DNA of 64,000 bases from Maylandia zebra (taxonomy: Eukaryota; Chordata; Actinopteri; Cichliformes; Cichlidae). This document shows positions 1 through 10,288 of this stretch, piece by piece. The stretch lies in the NCBI RefSeq assembly GCF_041146795.1, contig NC_135172.1, forward strand, positions 40,013,123-40,077,122, written 5' to 3'. How positions within the stretch are numbered: position 1 is the stretch's first letter; every line of letters starts with the position of its first letter. The translations under genes and the position numbers were made by a program. The notes beneath the pieces are model-generated. The model had not been told where the DNA came from, did not search any database, and saw only the letters and a program-made list of their open reading frames with translations.

Positions 1-1123
1 TGATGGTTACTGGACCCTGTTCAGGGAGGTCGCTGTGGTCTGCCCTCAGATCCACTAGCCACTGAGCATTGCCGTTATGGGTTGCGTCCTTCTCCCATAT
101 GCTCTTCCAGTATTGCTCCGTCTCCAGCCTTGGTGGTGGTGTTCTCTTATTGTTCCCTTGCCACTGAGAGTACACCTTTGCTGGTTCTGTGGAGAACAGC
201 TGGTTTATTCTCCTGCCTTCTATCTCTCTGGTGTACCTCCTCAAGCGGCTGGCCAAGGCTGTGAGTCTTTGCTTGGCAGTTTCCAAGGCCTCAGATATGG
301 ACAGCTTGCTGTATTTCTTAGGCACCTTATTTGTCGCACCTTTCTGCAACTCCGTTAGTTGGCTAACCTCCCTCCGTGCTACTTTGATCTTGCCCTCTAG
401 CCTCCTTCTCCATGGAGGGTACTGCCCCTTGTGGCTGTTCAACTTGTAGCCAAGCATCTCACTGATCACTGCTGCCGTATTGTAGATCAGCTTGTTAGTG
501 TCGGTAATCGTGGTTGTAGGTATTGCCCGTAGTGCTGCATTAACATCATCTAGCAGACCTTCTGAGGGTACTTCACGTAATCTTGGTAACCGGCTACGGG
601 GGATCCAGGTTTCAAGCTTGGCCATGATCCTATTTTTCAGGTCAGTTCCTCTCGCACTCAACGATCCTTCTCCTATCGCACTTGGGGCTATGTACCCAAT
701 CTCGGGTGGGGGTGATGATATCTCCCCCCTGACCTGGCGTCCTGACTCCTCCTTGCCGTAGCATTTGTGTTGTACCTCGTCAATCTCTAGCTGTGAGAGC
801 AGTCCCTTCTTTCGAATGTTGGAACACTGAGCTACTAGTTGTTTCGCCGTCATTGTGGATGTTGGGTATCGAAGAATCCATAGGTCCCTCATCCTATTCA
901 TGTAGCCCCTTCCGCCAGGGTTACTTGCGTAGTAGCATTCCAACAACGCCCTGTTTTCGTCCCTTGCCCACCGATGCCTTCTTGTTCCAGTAGCCCACTT
1001 TTCGTCAGGGTGCCCTGGTTCCTCAACACCTGACGCGGACCTTGTTGATCCGGGCGACGTCCGAGCCGGCATGCCTTCATATTTATCTGTCTCGCTCATG
1101 TCTGCGGTAGGCTTGCTTAGCAT
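1..1123 (-). CDS. LINE copy A: ORF 5' part, R4/Rex6-like (runs off left edge)
   Basis: An uninterrupted minus-strand reading frame starts at an ATG at 1123 (others in frame at 1099 and 1072) and is still open at base 1, giving at least 374 codons with no stop. It is the N-terminal, pre-RT part of a non-LTR retrotransposon protein. Its last ~110 codons (bases 1-335) are about 98% identical at DNA level to 4023-4357 of copy B, where the same frame continues into reverse transcriptase. The N-terminal residues are basic and proline-rich and I recognise no domain in them. The RT and endonuclease parts of this copy lie outside the window. The open frame suggests a young insertion. The exact start Met is uncertain, because the frame stays open upstream of 1123. 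Confidence 0.75.
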   Translation of the reverse strand, partial: MLSKPTADMSETDKYEGMPARTSPGSTRSASGVEEPGHPDEKWATGTRRHRWARDENRALLECYYASNPGGRGYMNRMRDLWILRYPTSTMTAKQLVAQCSNIRKKGLLSQLEIDEVQHKCYGKEESGRQVRGEISSPPPEIGYIAPSAIGEGSLSARGTDLKNRIMAKLETWIPRSRLPRLREVPSEGLLDDVNAALRAIPTTTITDTNKLIYNTAAVISEMLGYKLNSHKGQYPPWRRRLEGKIKVARREVSQLTELQKGATNKVPKKYSKLSISEALETAKQRLTALASRLRRYTREIEGRRINQLFSTEPAKVYSQWQGNNKRTPPPRLETEQYWKSIWEKDATHNGNAQWLVDLRADHSDLPEQGPVTI

Positions 1124-1148
1124 AGGGGGTCTAGCCTTAGGACCCTTA

Positions 1149-1231
1149 CTGGATACAGACGCCCCAGGCAGGAATCGAACTTGCGATCCTCTGTTCCAAA
1201 GGCGTGTAGTTTAACCACTACGCTATCCAGC

Positions 1232-1234
<3 letters not shown>
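1149..1234 (-). promoter_or_regulatory. tRNA-like sequence with Pol III A and B boxes at LINE 5' end
   Basis: On the minus strand, just upstream of the copy A ORF, TAGCGTAGTGG (1215-1225) matches the Pol III A box and AGTTCGATTCC (1171-1181) matches the B box, 33 bases apart. A perfect 7-bp inverted repeat, CTGGATA/TATCCAG, lies at 1224-1230 and 1149-1155. No complete tRNA cloverleaf can be drawn: the T stem has a mismatch and the sequence after it is too long. It is therefore a tRNA-derived or tRNA-mimicking element and not a tRNA gene. It could be the LINE's own 5' end or a SINE head fused to it. Confidence 0.55.

Positions 1235-1300
<66 letters not shown>
1235..1300. repeat. (AT)n(AC)n microsatellite between LINE copies
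   Basis: About 30 bases of AT repeat followed by about 35 bases of AC repeat. It separates the 3' end of LINE copy B from the 5' end of copy A, both on the minus strand. It may be the 3' tail of copy B, the target of copy A, or both. Confidence 0.95.
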
Positions 1301-1304
<4 letters not shown>

Positions 1305-1346
1305 AGCACGCCCCTGCGGGCGGTTTATCCTTCAAGCTCGGGTCCT

Positions 1347-1547
1347 CTACCAGAGGCCTGGGAGCTTGAGGGTCCTGCGCAGTATCTTAGCTGTTCCCAG
1401 GACTGCGCTCTTCTGGACAGAGATCTCCGATGTTGTTCCCGGGATCTGCTGGAGCCACTCGCCTAGCTTGGGAGTCACCGCACCTAGTGCTCCGATTACC
1501 ACGGGGACCACCGTTACCTTCACTCTCCACATCCTCTCGAGCTCTTC
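1347..1547 (-). pseudogene. LINE copy B: detached C-terminal coding segment
   Basis: Sixty-six codons ending in a TAG stop at 1347, beginning EELERMWRVK and including VIGALGAVTPKLGEW. This is the natural C-terminus of the LINE protein, separated from the rest of the ORF by segment X. The same peptide, one residue different, is encoded on the plus strand at 9629-9829. Confidence 0.8.
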
Positions 1548-2066
1548 TTTATCTGTATAACTGGCTGATATCAAATTCTTCACCAAATTAGTTCCTATGC
1601 ACAATTTAAAATGGGTTGTAGTGTTAGATTACTTTCACTTTTTATCACACAGGTGCAGAAAACAATATGTTATTCATTATTTATTTATTGTTCCTATTAT
1701 GCTTTTGGTGCATATGCAGAGGAATTTTAAACATCTGCACAACCTACACACTGTCCTGTTATTTGTGGGAATTTTCAGTACTGAAATGACTTAATTATAA
1801 CAATGTAATTTCATTGCAACTTTGAAGGAGGAGGGGGGTGGGGTGAGGGTCCTTTTGAGTATGCATTAATTTCTTTTTGTCTGTGTCACCACAGACCCTC
1901 TTATTAAGTGATTAAACTTACGCAGAAGCACATGCCGAATAAGAACACATCCATGTGGGTTACTCCTGTTGCAGAGCTCTGACATCCTGCTGTAACCATC
2001 AGTCAGTGCTACATATTTTGTCATACGATGAAAAGGACACGTAAACATGCTTTTTCTTCAGATGTC
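1548..2066 (-). mobile_element. Segment X: ~520-bp insertion inside LINE copy B
   Basis: Non-LINE sequence that splits the LINE frame cleanly between a codon run ending YQGLR and one starting EELER. I see no convincing terminal inverted repeat (only ATCTG/CAGAT), no transposase and no tRNA head. It holds a short open frame at 1866-2048 (minus) and a GTAAGT motif resembling a splice donor. An almost identical copy lies inverted at 9106-9628. Its nature is unknown: a short mobile element, a transduced host fragment, or an internal promoter cassette are all possible. Confidence 0.6.
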
Positions 2067-2068
2067 CT

Positions 2069-4357
2069 GAGCCCTTGGTATTTCTCCAGCTTCTCGTGTT
2101 CCTTCTTCCTGATATTGCTGTCATTCGGAACCGCTACATCGATCACTACGGCCGTCTTCTTCTGTTTGTCTACCACCACTATGTCCGGTTGGTTAGCCAC
2201 CACCATTTTGTCCGTCTGTATCTGGAAGTCCCACAGGATCTTAGCTCGGTCATTCTCCACCACCCTTGGGGGCATCTCCCATTTTGACCTCGGGACTTCC
2301 AGGTTATACTCGGCACAGATGTTCCTGTACACTATGCCGGCCACTTGGTTATGGCGTTCCATGTATGCCTTGCCTGCTAGCATCTTGCACCCTGCTGTTA
2401 TGTGCTGGATTGTCTCTGGGGCATCTTTACACAGCCTGCACCTGGGGTCTTGCCTGGTGTGATAGACCCCAGCCTCTATGGATCTTGTACTCAGAGCTTG
2501 TTCTTGTGCTGCCATGATTAGTGCCTCTGTGCTGTCTTTCAGTCCAGCTTTGTCCAGCCACTGGTAGGATTTCTGGATATCAGCCACCTCCTCTATCTGC
2601 CGGTGGTACATACCGTGCAGGGGCCTGTCCTTCCATGATGGTTCCTCGTCTCCCTCCTCTTTCTTGGGTTTCTGCTGCCTGAGGTATTCACTGAGCACTC
2701 GGTCAGTTGGGGCCATCTTCCCAATGTATTCTTGGATGTTCCTTGTCTCATCCTGGACTGTGGTGCTGACACTCACCAGTCCCCGGCCCCCTTCCTTCCA
2801 CTTAGCGTACAGCCTCAGGGTGCTGGACTTGGGGTGAAACCCTCCATGCATGGTAAGGAGCTTTCTTGTCTTGATGTCAGTGGCTTCTATCTCCTCCTTT
2901 GGCCAGCCTATTACCCCAGCAGGGTACCTGATCACGGGCAGGGCGTACGTGTTGATGGCCCGGATCTTGTTCTTACCATTCAGCTGACTCCTCAGGACTT
3001 GCCTGACCCACTGCAGGTACTTGGTGGTTGCAGCCTTTCTAGCGGCCTCTTCATGGTTCCCATTTGCCTGCGGGATCCCCAGGTACTTGTAACTGTCCTC
3101 TATGTCTGCAATGTTGCCTTCTGGTAGTTCAATCCCCTCAGTTCTGACTACCTTCCCTCTCTTTGATACCATCCGACTACACTTCTCCAGTCCGAACGAC
3201 ATTCCAATGTCATTGCTGTATAGCCTGGTAGTGTGGATCAGTGAATCTATGTCTCGTTCACTCTTGGCATACAGCTTGATGTCATCCATGTACAGGAGGT
3301 GGCTGACAACTGCTCCGTTCCGTAGTTGGTATCCGTAGCCAGTCTTGTTAATGATCTCACTGAGGGGGTTAAGGCCTATGCAGAACAGCAGTGGGGACAG
3401 AGCATCTCCTTGGTAGATCCCGCACTTGATGGTAACTTGTGCTATGGGCTTGGAGTTGGCCTCTAGTGTTGTACGCCACATCCCCATTGAGTTCCTGATG
3501 AAGGCTCTTAGGGTCCCATTGATCTTGTACAATTCTAGGCATTCCAGTATCCAGCTGTGGGGCATTGAGTCATAGGCCTTCTTGTAATCAATCCAGGCAG
3601 TGCACAGGTTGGTCAGTCTGGTCTTGCAGTCTCGGCTGATTGTTCTGTCTACCAGTAGCTGGTGTTTTGCGCCTCTGGTATTCTTGCCAATTCCTTTCTG
3701 TGTCCCGCTCATGTATTGACCCATGTGCCTGTTCATCTTAGCCGATATGATGCCTGACAGGAGCTTCCATGTAGTACTGAGGCAGGTTATTGGTCGGTAG
3801 TTGGAGGGGACCGGTCCCTTCTTGGGGTCCTTGGGGATCAGGACCGTCCGGCCTTCAGTTAGCCATTCCGGGTGTCTCTCGTTAACTAGCAGCTGGTTCA
3901 TTTGTGCTGCCAGACGCTCGTGGAGTGCAGTCAGCTTCTTCAGCCAGTAGGCGTGAACCATGTCGGGCCCTGGTGCTGTCCAACTCTTCATACTGGAGAC
4001 CCTTTCTTGGATATCTGCCACTGTGATGGTTACTGGACCCTGTTCAGGGAGGTCGCTGTGGTCTGCCCTCAGATCCTCTAGCCACTGAGCATTGCCGTTA
4101 TGGGTTGCATCCTTCTCCCATATGCTCTTCCAGTATTGCTCCGTCTCCAGCCTTGGTGGTGCTGTTCTCTTATTGTTCCCTTGCCACTGAGAGTACACCG
4201 TTGCTGGTTCTGTGGAGAACAGCTGGTTTATTCTCCTGCCTTCTATCTCTCTGGTGTACCTCCTCAAGCGGCTGGCCAAGGCTGTGAGTCTTTGCTTGGC
4301 AGTTTCCAAGGCCTCAGGTATGGACAGCTTGCTGTATTTCTTAGGCACCTTATCATC
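2069..4357 (-). pseudogene. LINE copy B: reverse transcriptase and restriction-like endonuclease ORF body
   Basis: A single open frame of about 760 LINE codons; the frame also runs upstream into non-LINE flank to 4528. It contains the RT fingers/palm with a tract reading NYRPITCLSTTWK, the catalytic YMDD box in LLYMDDIKLYA (around 3285-3320), a C-terminal CCHC-type finger (CRLC then H and C near 2400-2450), and a restriction-like endonuclease motif with PDIVVVD and IDVAVP (around 2130-2200). Such proteins nick target DNA and prime reverse transcription on it. The frame enters segment X at about 2067, where 14 foreign codons and a stop replace the true C-terminus. The copy also lacks its N-terminal ~280 codons, so it cannot encode a full protein. 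Confidence 0.85.
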
Positions 4358-5933
4358 TAAACAAAAGACACTTAGACTAAAACAGATATACTTGTGTTTG
4401 CTATACCATAAAACAATAAGAGAAGGTACGACCTCTCCCATGCTCCCAGGATGTAGGTGTGAATGCCAGAACACTCTGGAATGCACACAAAGCCTTTGCA
4501 GACTATTAAGGATCACACATCCTATCACTACACAATCGATTATACACCTCTAAGCATATATGGTTGAATATTTCTAAGCATAAATGACAATAAACAATAC
4601 AAATCTAACAGCTACCTTGGCTTTCAACATATCTCTGGGTAATGACATTTCTCTGACATCAGATTGGTTGGGAACGGGCTAAATTTAACATGTAAAACTT
4701 CCACTGAAGATAGCTAGTGAGGGGAAACTAGTGAAGATAAGGCAGACAATTTGACAGGAGTTACTCATATAATATATGTCATTTCAAGTATATTTTATTC
4801 TTACTGCATTCCCTTGCAGTGTGGGTCGAATCCAGTGAATTCTAGTTTTTGCACATTTTAGATGATGTTGGAGCAATCTCTATATCTGTGCAAATATGCA
4901 GAATCTGCATACTTGGGACAAGGTTGCTGAAGTTTTCTGTTTTTTGATTGCCTGAAGACGGTTTTAGCTTTTATTTTTTTTTTATATAAATGCATTTATA
5001 AAAAGTGAAAGGTGAACAGAATCCAGTAGTTAAGGCTTTGCCTTTGATAAAATGGGTTTAAAAAAAATTGGTTTCCCCAATGCTGGATTCAGACTATATA
5101 ATATTGCTTAAACTGGACAACGAAGGGCACCACTCTGGGTCAGAAATAAAATGAGTGACACGCATGATAGTAGGGAATTTTATTTCTCAGTGTGTCGTAA
5201 TGAATAAAAACCATTCGAAACACCTGATGACATCCAGGCAAAAACATAGGCGTGTTAGAATTTATTTTTTTTAGTCACATCTGTGAGTTTCACTAGTATG
5301 AGCTAATAAGATAAGGTGGAACAGGTGGAACAGTGACCCAAATGCAGGAACAAAGACAGGATCAAAAAGGAAACGTTCTGCCAAAAGGGCGCCTAAACTT
5401 CTGTATACACTCAAGACAGATTACCCCATGTGAGGACAGAACACAAGAGGAAAAGATTCGCAGCAGGTGAAAGCAATCAGGAAATTTTGGAGTCCAAAAG
5501 GAAACGCGAGTCCAACTGACAACTTTATTATACTCCCTCTTCTCTTGTGTGAGTTTTCCTCTTTGTGTCTTCTGTGTTTTGCTTCCTCCCTTTTTCACTT
5601 CCCACATTTTTTGTATCTGATTGAGTTCACCTGTCAATTGTTACACTTCTTGTGTTTTTACTTCTTCGTGTTGTTGGATTTCCAGTAAACTTCCTGCAGG
5701 ACCTTTTGTTTCCCATTAAAATGAGAAAATACCGCCGTGTAATTCATTTATTTCAACAAAGTAACTGTATTCTAAATACCACCTTTTTAAACGGTAACTG
5801 TAACAGAATACAGTTACTCATATTTTGTATTTTAAATACGTAATGGCGGTACATGTATTCCTTTACTCCCCAACACTGTCAATAAACTAGTTTCACTTCA
5901 TGGTTCTGGCCATAAAATTCCATTAAATTCAGT
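4358..5933. other. Stretch without recognised gene
   Basis: AT-rich flank of LINE copy B. Around 5740-5880 there is a sequence of the common fish type ending CTCCCCAACACTG, probably a decayed non-autonomous DNA transposon. The remainder shows no exon or RNA gene that I can support. Confidence 0.4.
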
Positions 5934-6255
5934 CAGGGGCGATTCTAGGATCAGAGCTTTGGGGGTGCTGAGCACCCAGAGAGCTGCCCAGCCAGGCAAG
6001 ATAAACCTGTCTCTGTCAGTCCCTGCATCCTTAAATGTTGTCCCGAGTTCTCTCTGACTGTCACTTTGGTGCATTTAAACCCCTGTTCCTCCCTGTCCTC
6101 ATCGTCTGTTGTCTTCATCTTCGTTATCAGTCATCATAATTTTACCATCTCTGTGCAAGTCTGCAAATTTCTTTATTACATCATAAGATTCTTAAATTCA
6201 TCAAGTCTCTCTGTGCCTGGGTCCTCGTCACAAAAATGGGCTAAAATCGCCCCTG
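5934..6255. mobile_element. hAT-type MITE with 8-bp target duplication
   Basis: A 322-bp element beginning CAGGGGCGATT and ending AATCGCCCCTG (terminal inverted repeats), flanked by the 8-bp direct repeat AATTCAGT at 5926-5933 and 6256-6263. The 8-bp duplication and CAGGG/CCCTG ends are hAT hallmarks. It encodes no transposase. Confidence 0.85.
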
Positions 6256-6659
6256 AATTCAGTTTTACATGTATGATGCCTGTGCACAACATCTACATAT
6301 GATTTATATCATAAACACCCAACAGTCTTAGAAAGAGACCTCCAAGGAACAGACGAGGTCATGCACTTGGTGACAGGGAGGAGGAAGATCTCCCTTTTAA
6401 CAGCAAGACCTCCAGCTGAACCAGACTGAAAGAGGGTTGTGAAAGAGAAGAATAAAGAGGAACAGAATGATGCTGGTTTACAGCCTCACTGCTGTAAATC
6501 GACATGTTTCAAAAGATGCAACTTTTACTTTGAAAGCGAACACTCTCTATTTCCTGCTTGCAGCTTACATTTCAAAGTTTCAAGGTTTGAGGAGTGCTAG
6601 CAGGGAATTGGTTTGGGAATTTTTTTGATAGTAACCAGGGGGTGCCAGGAGGTCACTGT

Positions 6660-7140
6660 CAGATCTCAAGGCCTGTATAAGCAGGACTGCTAGTAGAGTC
6701 AATAACTCTCAAAGCAGAGGTAGGTCTATCATTGTGAAAGTCTACAGTCAAGAGACAACTTTTCATTAAGGAAATACTGGGGTTTACAATAAGATGCAAA
6801 TCACTGGTTACGCTCAAGAACAGTAAGGCTAGATTAGTCTTTCCCAGAAAACATCTAAGAGAGCCGGCACAGTTCTGGGGAAAAAACCTGTGGACGATGA
6901 AAGAAAGATTAACTTGCATCAGAATGATGGGCAGAGAAAAGTATAGAGAAGGAGAAGAAGAGATGATCCCCATCAAACATGGTGGAGACAGTGTTGTGCA
7001 TGGGCATCTATGACTGCCAGTGGAAGTGGGCCACCAGTATTTATTGGTGATGAAACTTCTGAGAGAAGTAGCAGGATGAATTCTGAAGTGTACAGGGCTT
7101 TAGGCTCTGCTAGGATTCAGCCACAACTGTTTGGATGGCA
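6660..7140 (+). pseudogene. Tc1/mariner transposase remnant
   Basis: Read in shifting plus-strand frames, the sequence gives recognisable pieces of a Tc1-like transposase. One is RKHLREPAQFWGK (around 6843-6882), followed by a decayed tryptophan-aspartate catalytic region. A later stretch reads SGSGPPVFIGD and SSRMNSEVYRAL (7015-7105). Several frameshifts and missing residues show it is dead. The N-terminal DNA-binding part and the C-terminal end are absent or unrecognisable, and I could not define terminal repeats. Family assignment rests on the order and spacing of these motifs, as recalled from fish Tc1 proteins. Confidence 0.75.
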
Positions 7141-9101
7141 CGTCACCTGTCACGTCAATTACATACAGTGTCTGTAATTCTTAAAAAGATACTGCAACAC
7201 AAAGCCCTTGGAATTAAACCCACATTTATTTGATTTAAAGTACACTGTGTGCAGAGGCAAAACTACAAAAAGATCTGTCCAAAAGTGTACAGACCCAACT
7301 GTACATTTAATCCCAGTATGAAGGATGATAGTGGGAGAGTGTAGTCTTAATCAGCAGAAAGCGAAATAAGTAAACGAGACGCTCATGTGTGCCCAACTTC
7401 CTCAGCTGGGAAATTTGAACTCACACTAAAGAATAAACCACAATGTGAAGCAAGAGTTCAAGCATTACTGAAACTGTTGGGGAGGAGGCATACCTTGTGA
7501 TTTTTCTTATGTGCATGTTTGCTTTCACACTTACAGCATAAATAACTGTAAAGGTTACATTACTTATATTTGTCCATTTTAACTGTTGTTTTTGTACATT
7601 GAGGCTATTTACTCCACATACTCTGGAGCATTTTGAACCACAGGAATCACTTATTTTATTACATGTTTGTAGTAGTGCTGCTGCTTAGTGCAGTCTTTCC
7701 CCCCACACTTAATCAAAAACGCATACAGCAGCAACCCAACAAGAAAAAGAGCTAAAAGGCCCCCAAAAAATCCCAATATCCTGGCATAACTTCTGATACA
7801 ATCTGTTGTTTGTTTTGGCAATAAATTTTATATTGGTTTAAAACATCTTCTGTGGCCTGACACATCTCATACATCTGTTTTGATAGGCTATTCCTTACAT
7901 GTTAACCAAACTGACAGACAAGGATCAGCTCCATTAGAGCTGTCAAATCACGGACACAACCTCCTGCTTTGCTTTGCTTTTCAGTTTAGTTCATTTCAGT
8001 TCAGCAAGGCTTGATGGGTATAAAACCTTTACAAAAAGAAGAGAAGGATGACAACGCAGTGTCTCCAGTTTACAGGGCAAGCAATAAGATAATAATAAGC
8101 TAATTATTAAGATAATAAGCAATAATTGTATACATCAAGTACAGATATGCAAGTATGTGTGTTTCTGCTGTTTATAGCTAGCATCTCTTTTCGAGAGAAG
8201 AACATGCACTACAAGTATTTAAATAAAGAGAGCTTCACCAACCGTACCCATCCAAAGTAGAATCACTGTGGCGATCGCTTTAAAGCACTGGTTTTCATCT
8301 TTGCTTAGTGCTGCTGGCTTTGTGTTCATACCTGAATACTAAGAGAAAGATTGAATGCGTGTCCTTTCAGGTCATTTCACAGAAAAACACAAAAGCAATA
8401 TAAAGAGTAGTGTAAAGAATCACTCTTTCCTGGAAGTAATTAAGTAATGTACCCCATTACTTTTAAGAAAAGCGTTCTGTGTCAACGCAGATCACAGCAA
8501 ATAACAAATAAATACCAATAACAAATAAACAGCATAAAATTAAAAAGGGTTCAGTATGATAACCATCAGCATGTTTACTTTCAAAAGTAAACATGCTGAT
8601 GTAATCCTGTTACTATGGCGTCACATCAGCACGACATCCTGGTTAGAAATTGAGATCTAAATATTAAAAGTGCAATATTTTGCACAACTTTATGTCATAT
8701 AAACAGTCTGCAACACTGAAGTTAGTCAGTATAATCAAGATTAGGATATATTATGTAAAGATGAGCCTTAAGAGGCAACATTTGTCACATGTCGTTCTGG
8801 TTTTGCATTACTCATAAACAATCAACTTCCAGGCAAACACATGTTAAACCTGACCAAAAAAGACGGAGAGCTGTTTACCACAGCACAGGGAACATCCAGG
8901 AAGTAATCTGTGTCGTACAGAAAGAACTGAGACCGAAATATAGAGAAGGGAACAAACAGGGGGAACTTGTTTTCCTCTTCATTCCTTCTTGGCGCACTTG
9001 CAAAACTTGAGTATGCTGGAACAGTAATCACTTCCAGGCACTCGCACATGGAGTGAGGCCATCATTCCTGACTTCTGAAAGCGTGCCCATGCAGCGGGTG
9101 T
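7141..9101. other. Stretch without recognised gene
   Basis: AT-rich sequence with no supported exon. The only structured feature I see is the perfect hairpin at 8564-8601, listed separately. Confidence 0.4.
8564..8601. repeat. Perfect 18-bp-arm palindrome
   Basis: CATCAGCATGTTTACTTT (8564-8581) is followed after two bases by its exact reverse complement (8584-8601). No larger element boundary is visible around it. Confidence 0.9.
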
Positions 9102-9877
9102 TCAGGACATCTGAAGAAAAAGCATGTTTACGTGTCCTTTTCATCGTATGACAAAATATGTAGCACTGACTGATGGTTACAGCAGGATGTCAGAGCTCTG
9201 CAACAGGAGTAACCCACATGGATGTGTTCTTATTCGGCATGTGCTCCTGCGTAAGTTTAATCACTTAATAAGAGGGTCTGTGGTGACACAGACAAAAAGA
9301 AATTCATGCATACTCAAAAGGACCCTCACCCCACCCCCCTCCTCCTTCAAAGTTGCAATGAAATTACATTGTTATAATTAAGTCATTTCAGTACTGAAAA
9401 TTCCCACAAATAACAGGACAGTGTGTAGGTTGTGCAGATGTTTAAAATTCCTCTGCATATGCACCAAAAGCATAATAGGAACAATAAATAAATAATGAAT
9501 AACATATTGATTGTTTTCTGCACCTGTGTGATAAAAAGTGAAAGTAATCTAACACTACAACCCATTTTAAATTGTGCATAGGAACTAATTTGGTGAAGAA
9601 TTTGATATCAGCCAGTTATACAGATAAAGAAGAGCTCGAGAGGATGTGGAGGGTGAAGGTAACGGTGGTCCCCGTGGTAATCGGAGCACTAGGTGCGGTG
9701 ACTCCCAAGCTAGGCGAGTGGCTCCAGCAGATCCCGGGAACAACATCGGAGATCTCTGTCCAGAAGAGCGCAGTCCTGGGAACAGCTAAGATACTGCGCA
9801 GGACCCTCAAGCTCCCAGGCGTCTGGTAGAGGACCCGAGCTTGAAGGATAAACCGCCCGCAGGGGCGTGCTGGGTGT
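9102..9877 (+). mobile_element. LINE copy C: segment X plus LINE 3' end (right arm of inverted repeat)
   Basis: Plus-strand copy of segment X (9106-9628) joined to the LINE C-terminal codons (9629-9829, ending TAG) and 3' tail (to 9877), followed by a TA microsatellite. It starts within about five bases of the X/LINE junction seen in copy B and carries none of the LINE body. This could be a retrotransposed transcript that began at X, or an inverted duplication of 1299-2070. The near identity of the arms shows the event is recent. Confidence 0.85.
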
Positions 9878-9884
9878 TTTATTT

Positions 9885-10016
<132 letters not shown>

Positions 10017-10122
10017 GGGTGCAACGATATTCGTATCGATGTTGAACCGTTCGATACAGTGCTTTCGGTTCGGTATGCATATGTATCGAACAATACAACA
10101 TTTGTAATTTATTTTATCAACT

Positions 10123-10246
10123 TTCCTTCTGACGATGCTGTCTGTGTGGAGCGCTCAGTGAATCTGCGTTTGACTACTCCGCCTAGGCTGCACTGTCCAG
10201 CGCAGATCCACTGAGCGCTCCACACAGACAGCATCGTCAGAAGGAA
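10123..10246. repeat. Internal 46-bp-arm hairpin of the hAT element
   Basis: Arms at 10123-10168 and 10201-10246 are reverse complements with one mismatch, separated by 32 bases. Their core is GAGCGCTC within TGTGTGGAGCGCTCAGTG. Confidence 0.92.
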
Positions 10247-10288
10247 GAGCGCAGGGCACCTCCCCCACCCTCATTCAGATCTGGTGTT

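Larger units (their letters stand above)
1299..2070. repeat. Left arm of large inverted repeat
   Basis: The reverse complement of this 772-bp stretch matches 9102-9877. By eye the two differ at about four substitutions and one 4-bp indel (CAAT near 9511). The arm comprises segment X plus the LINE 3' end. The spacer is about 7.0 kb. Confidence 0.95.
1299..4357 (-). mobile_element. LINE copy B (R4/Rex6-like), 5'-truncated and interrupted by segment X
   Basis: Minus-strand non-LTR element. LINE homology starts at 4357 (5' truncation; the flank beyond is unrelated), runs to about 2067, is broken by a ~520-bp segment (1548-2066), and resumes at 1547 to its 3' end near 1299. The 3' end abuts a TG/TA microsatellite. 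Bases 4023-4357 match 1-335 of copy A. The 3' end is repeated inverted at 9631-9877. The C-terminal restriction-like endonuclease and the RT signature place it in the R2/R4 group; R4/Rex6/Dong is my best assignment, not proven. Confidence 0.85.

Noticed and set aside
1149-1234. Functional tRNA gene on the minus strand
   Set aside because: A and B boxes are present but no proper acceptor and anticodon stems can be formed, and the segment after the T arm is too long; kept as tRNA-like only.
2028-4553. Plus-strand open frames across the LINE
   Set aside because: They are shadows opposite the minus-strand RT/endonuclease frame and resemble no protein.
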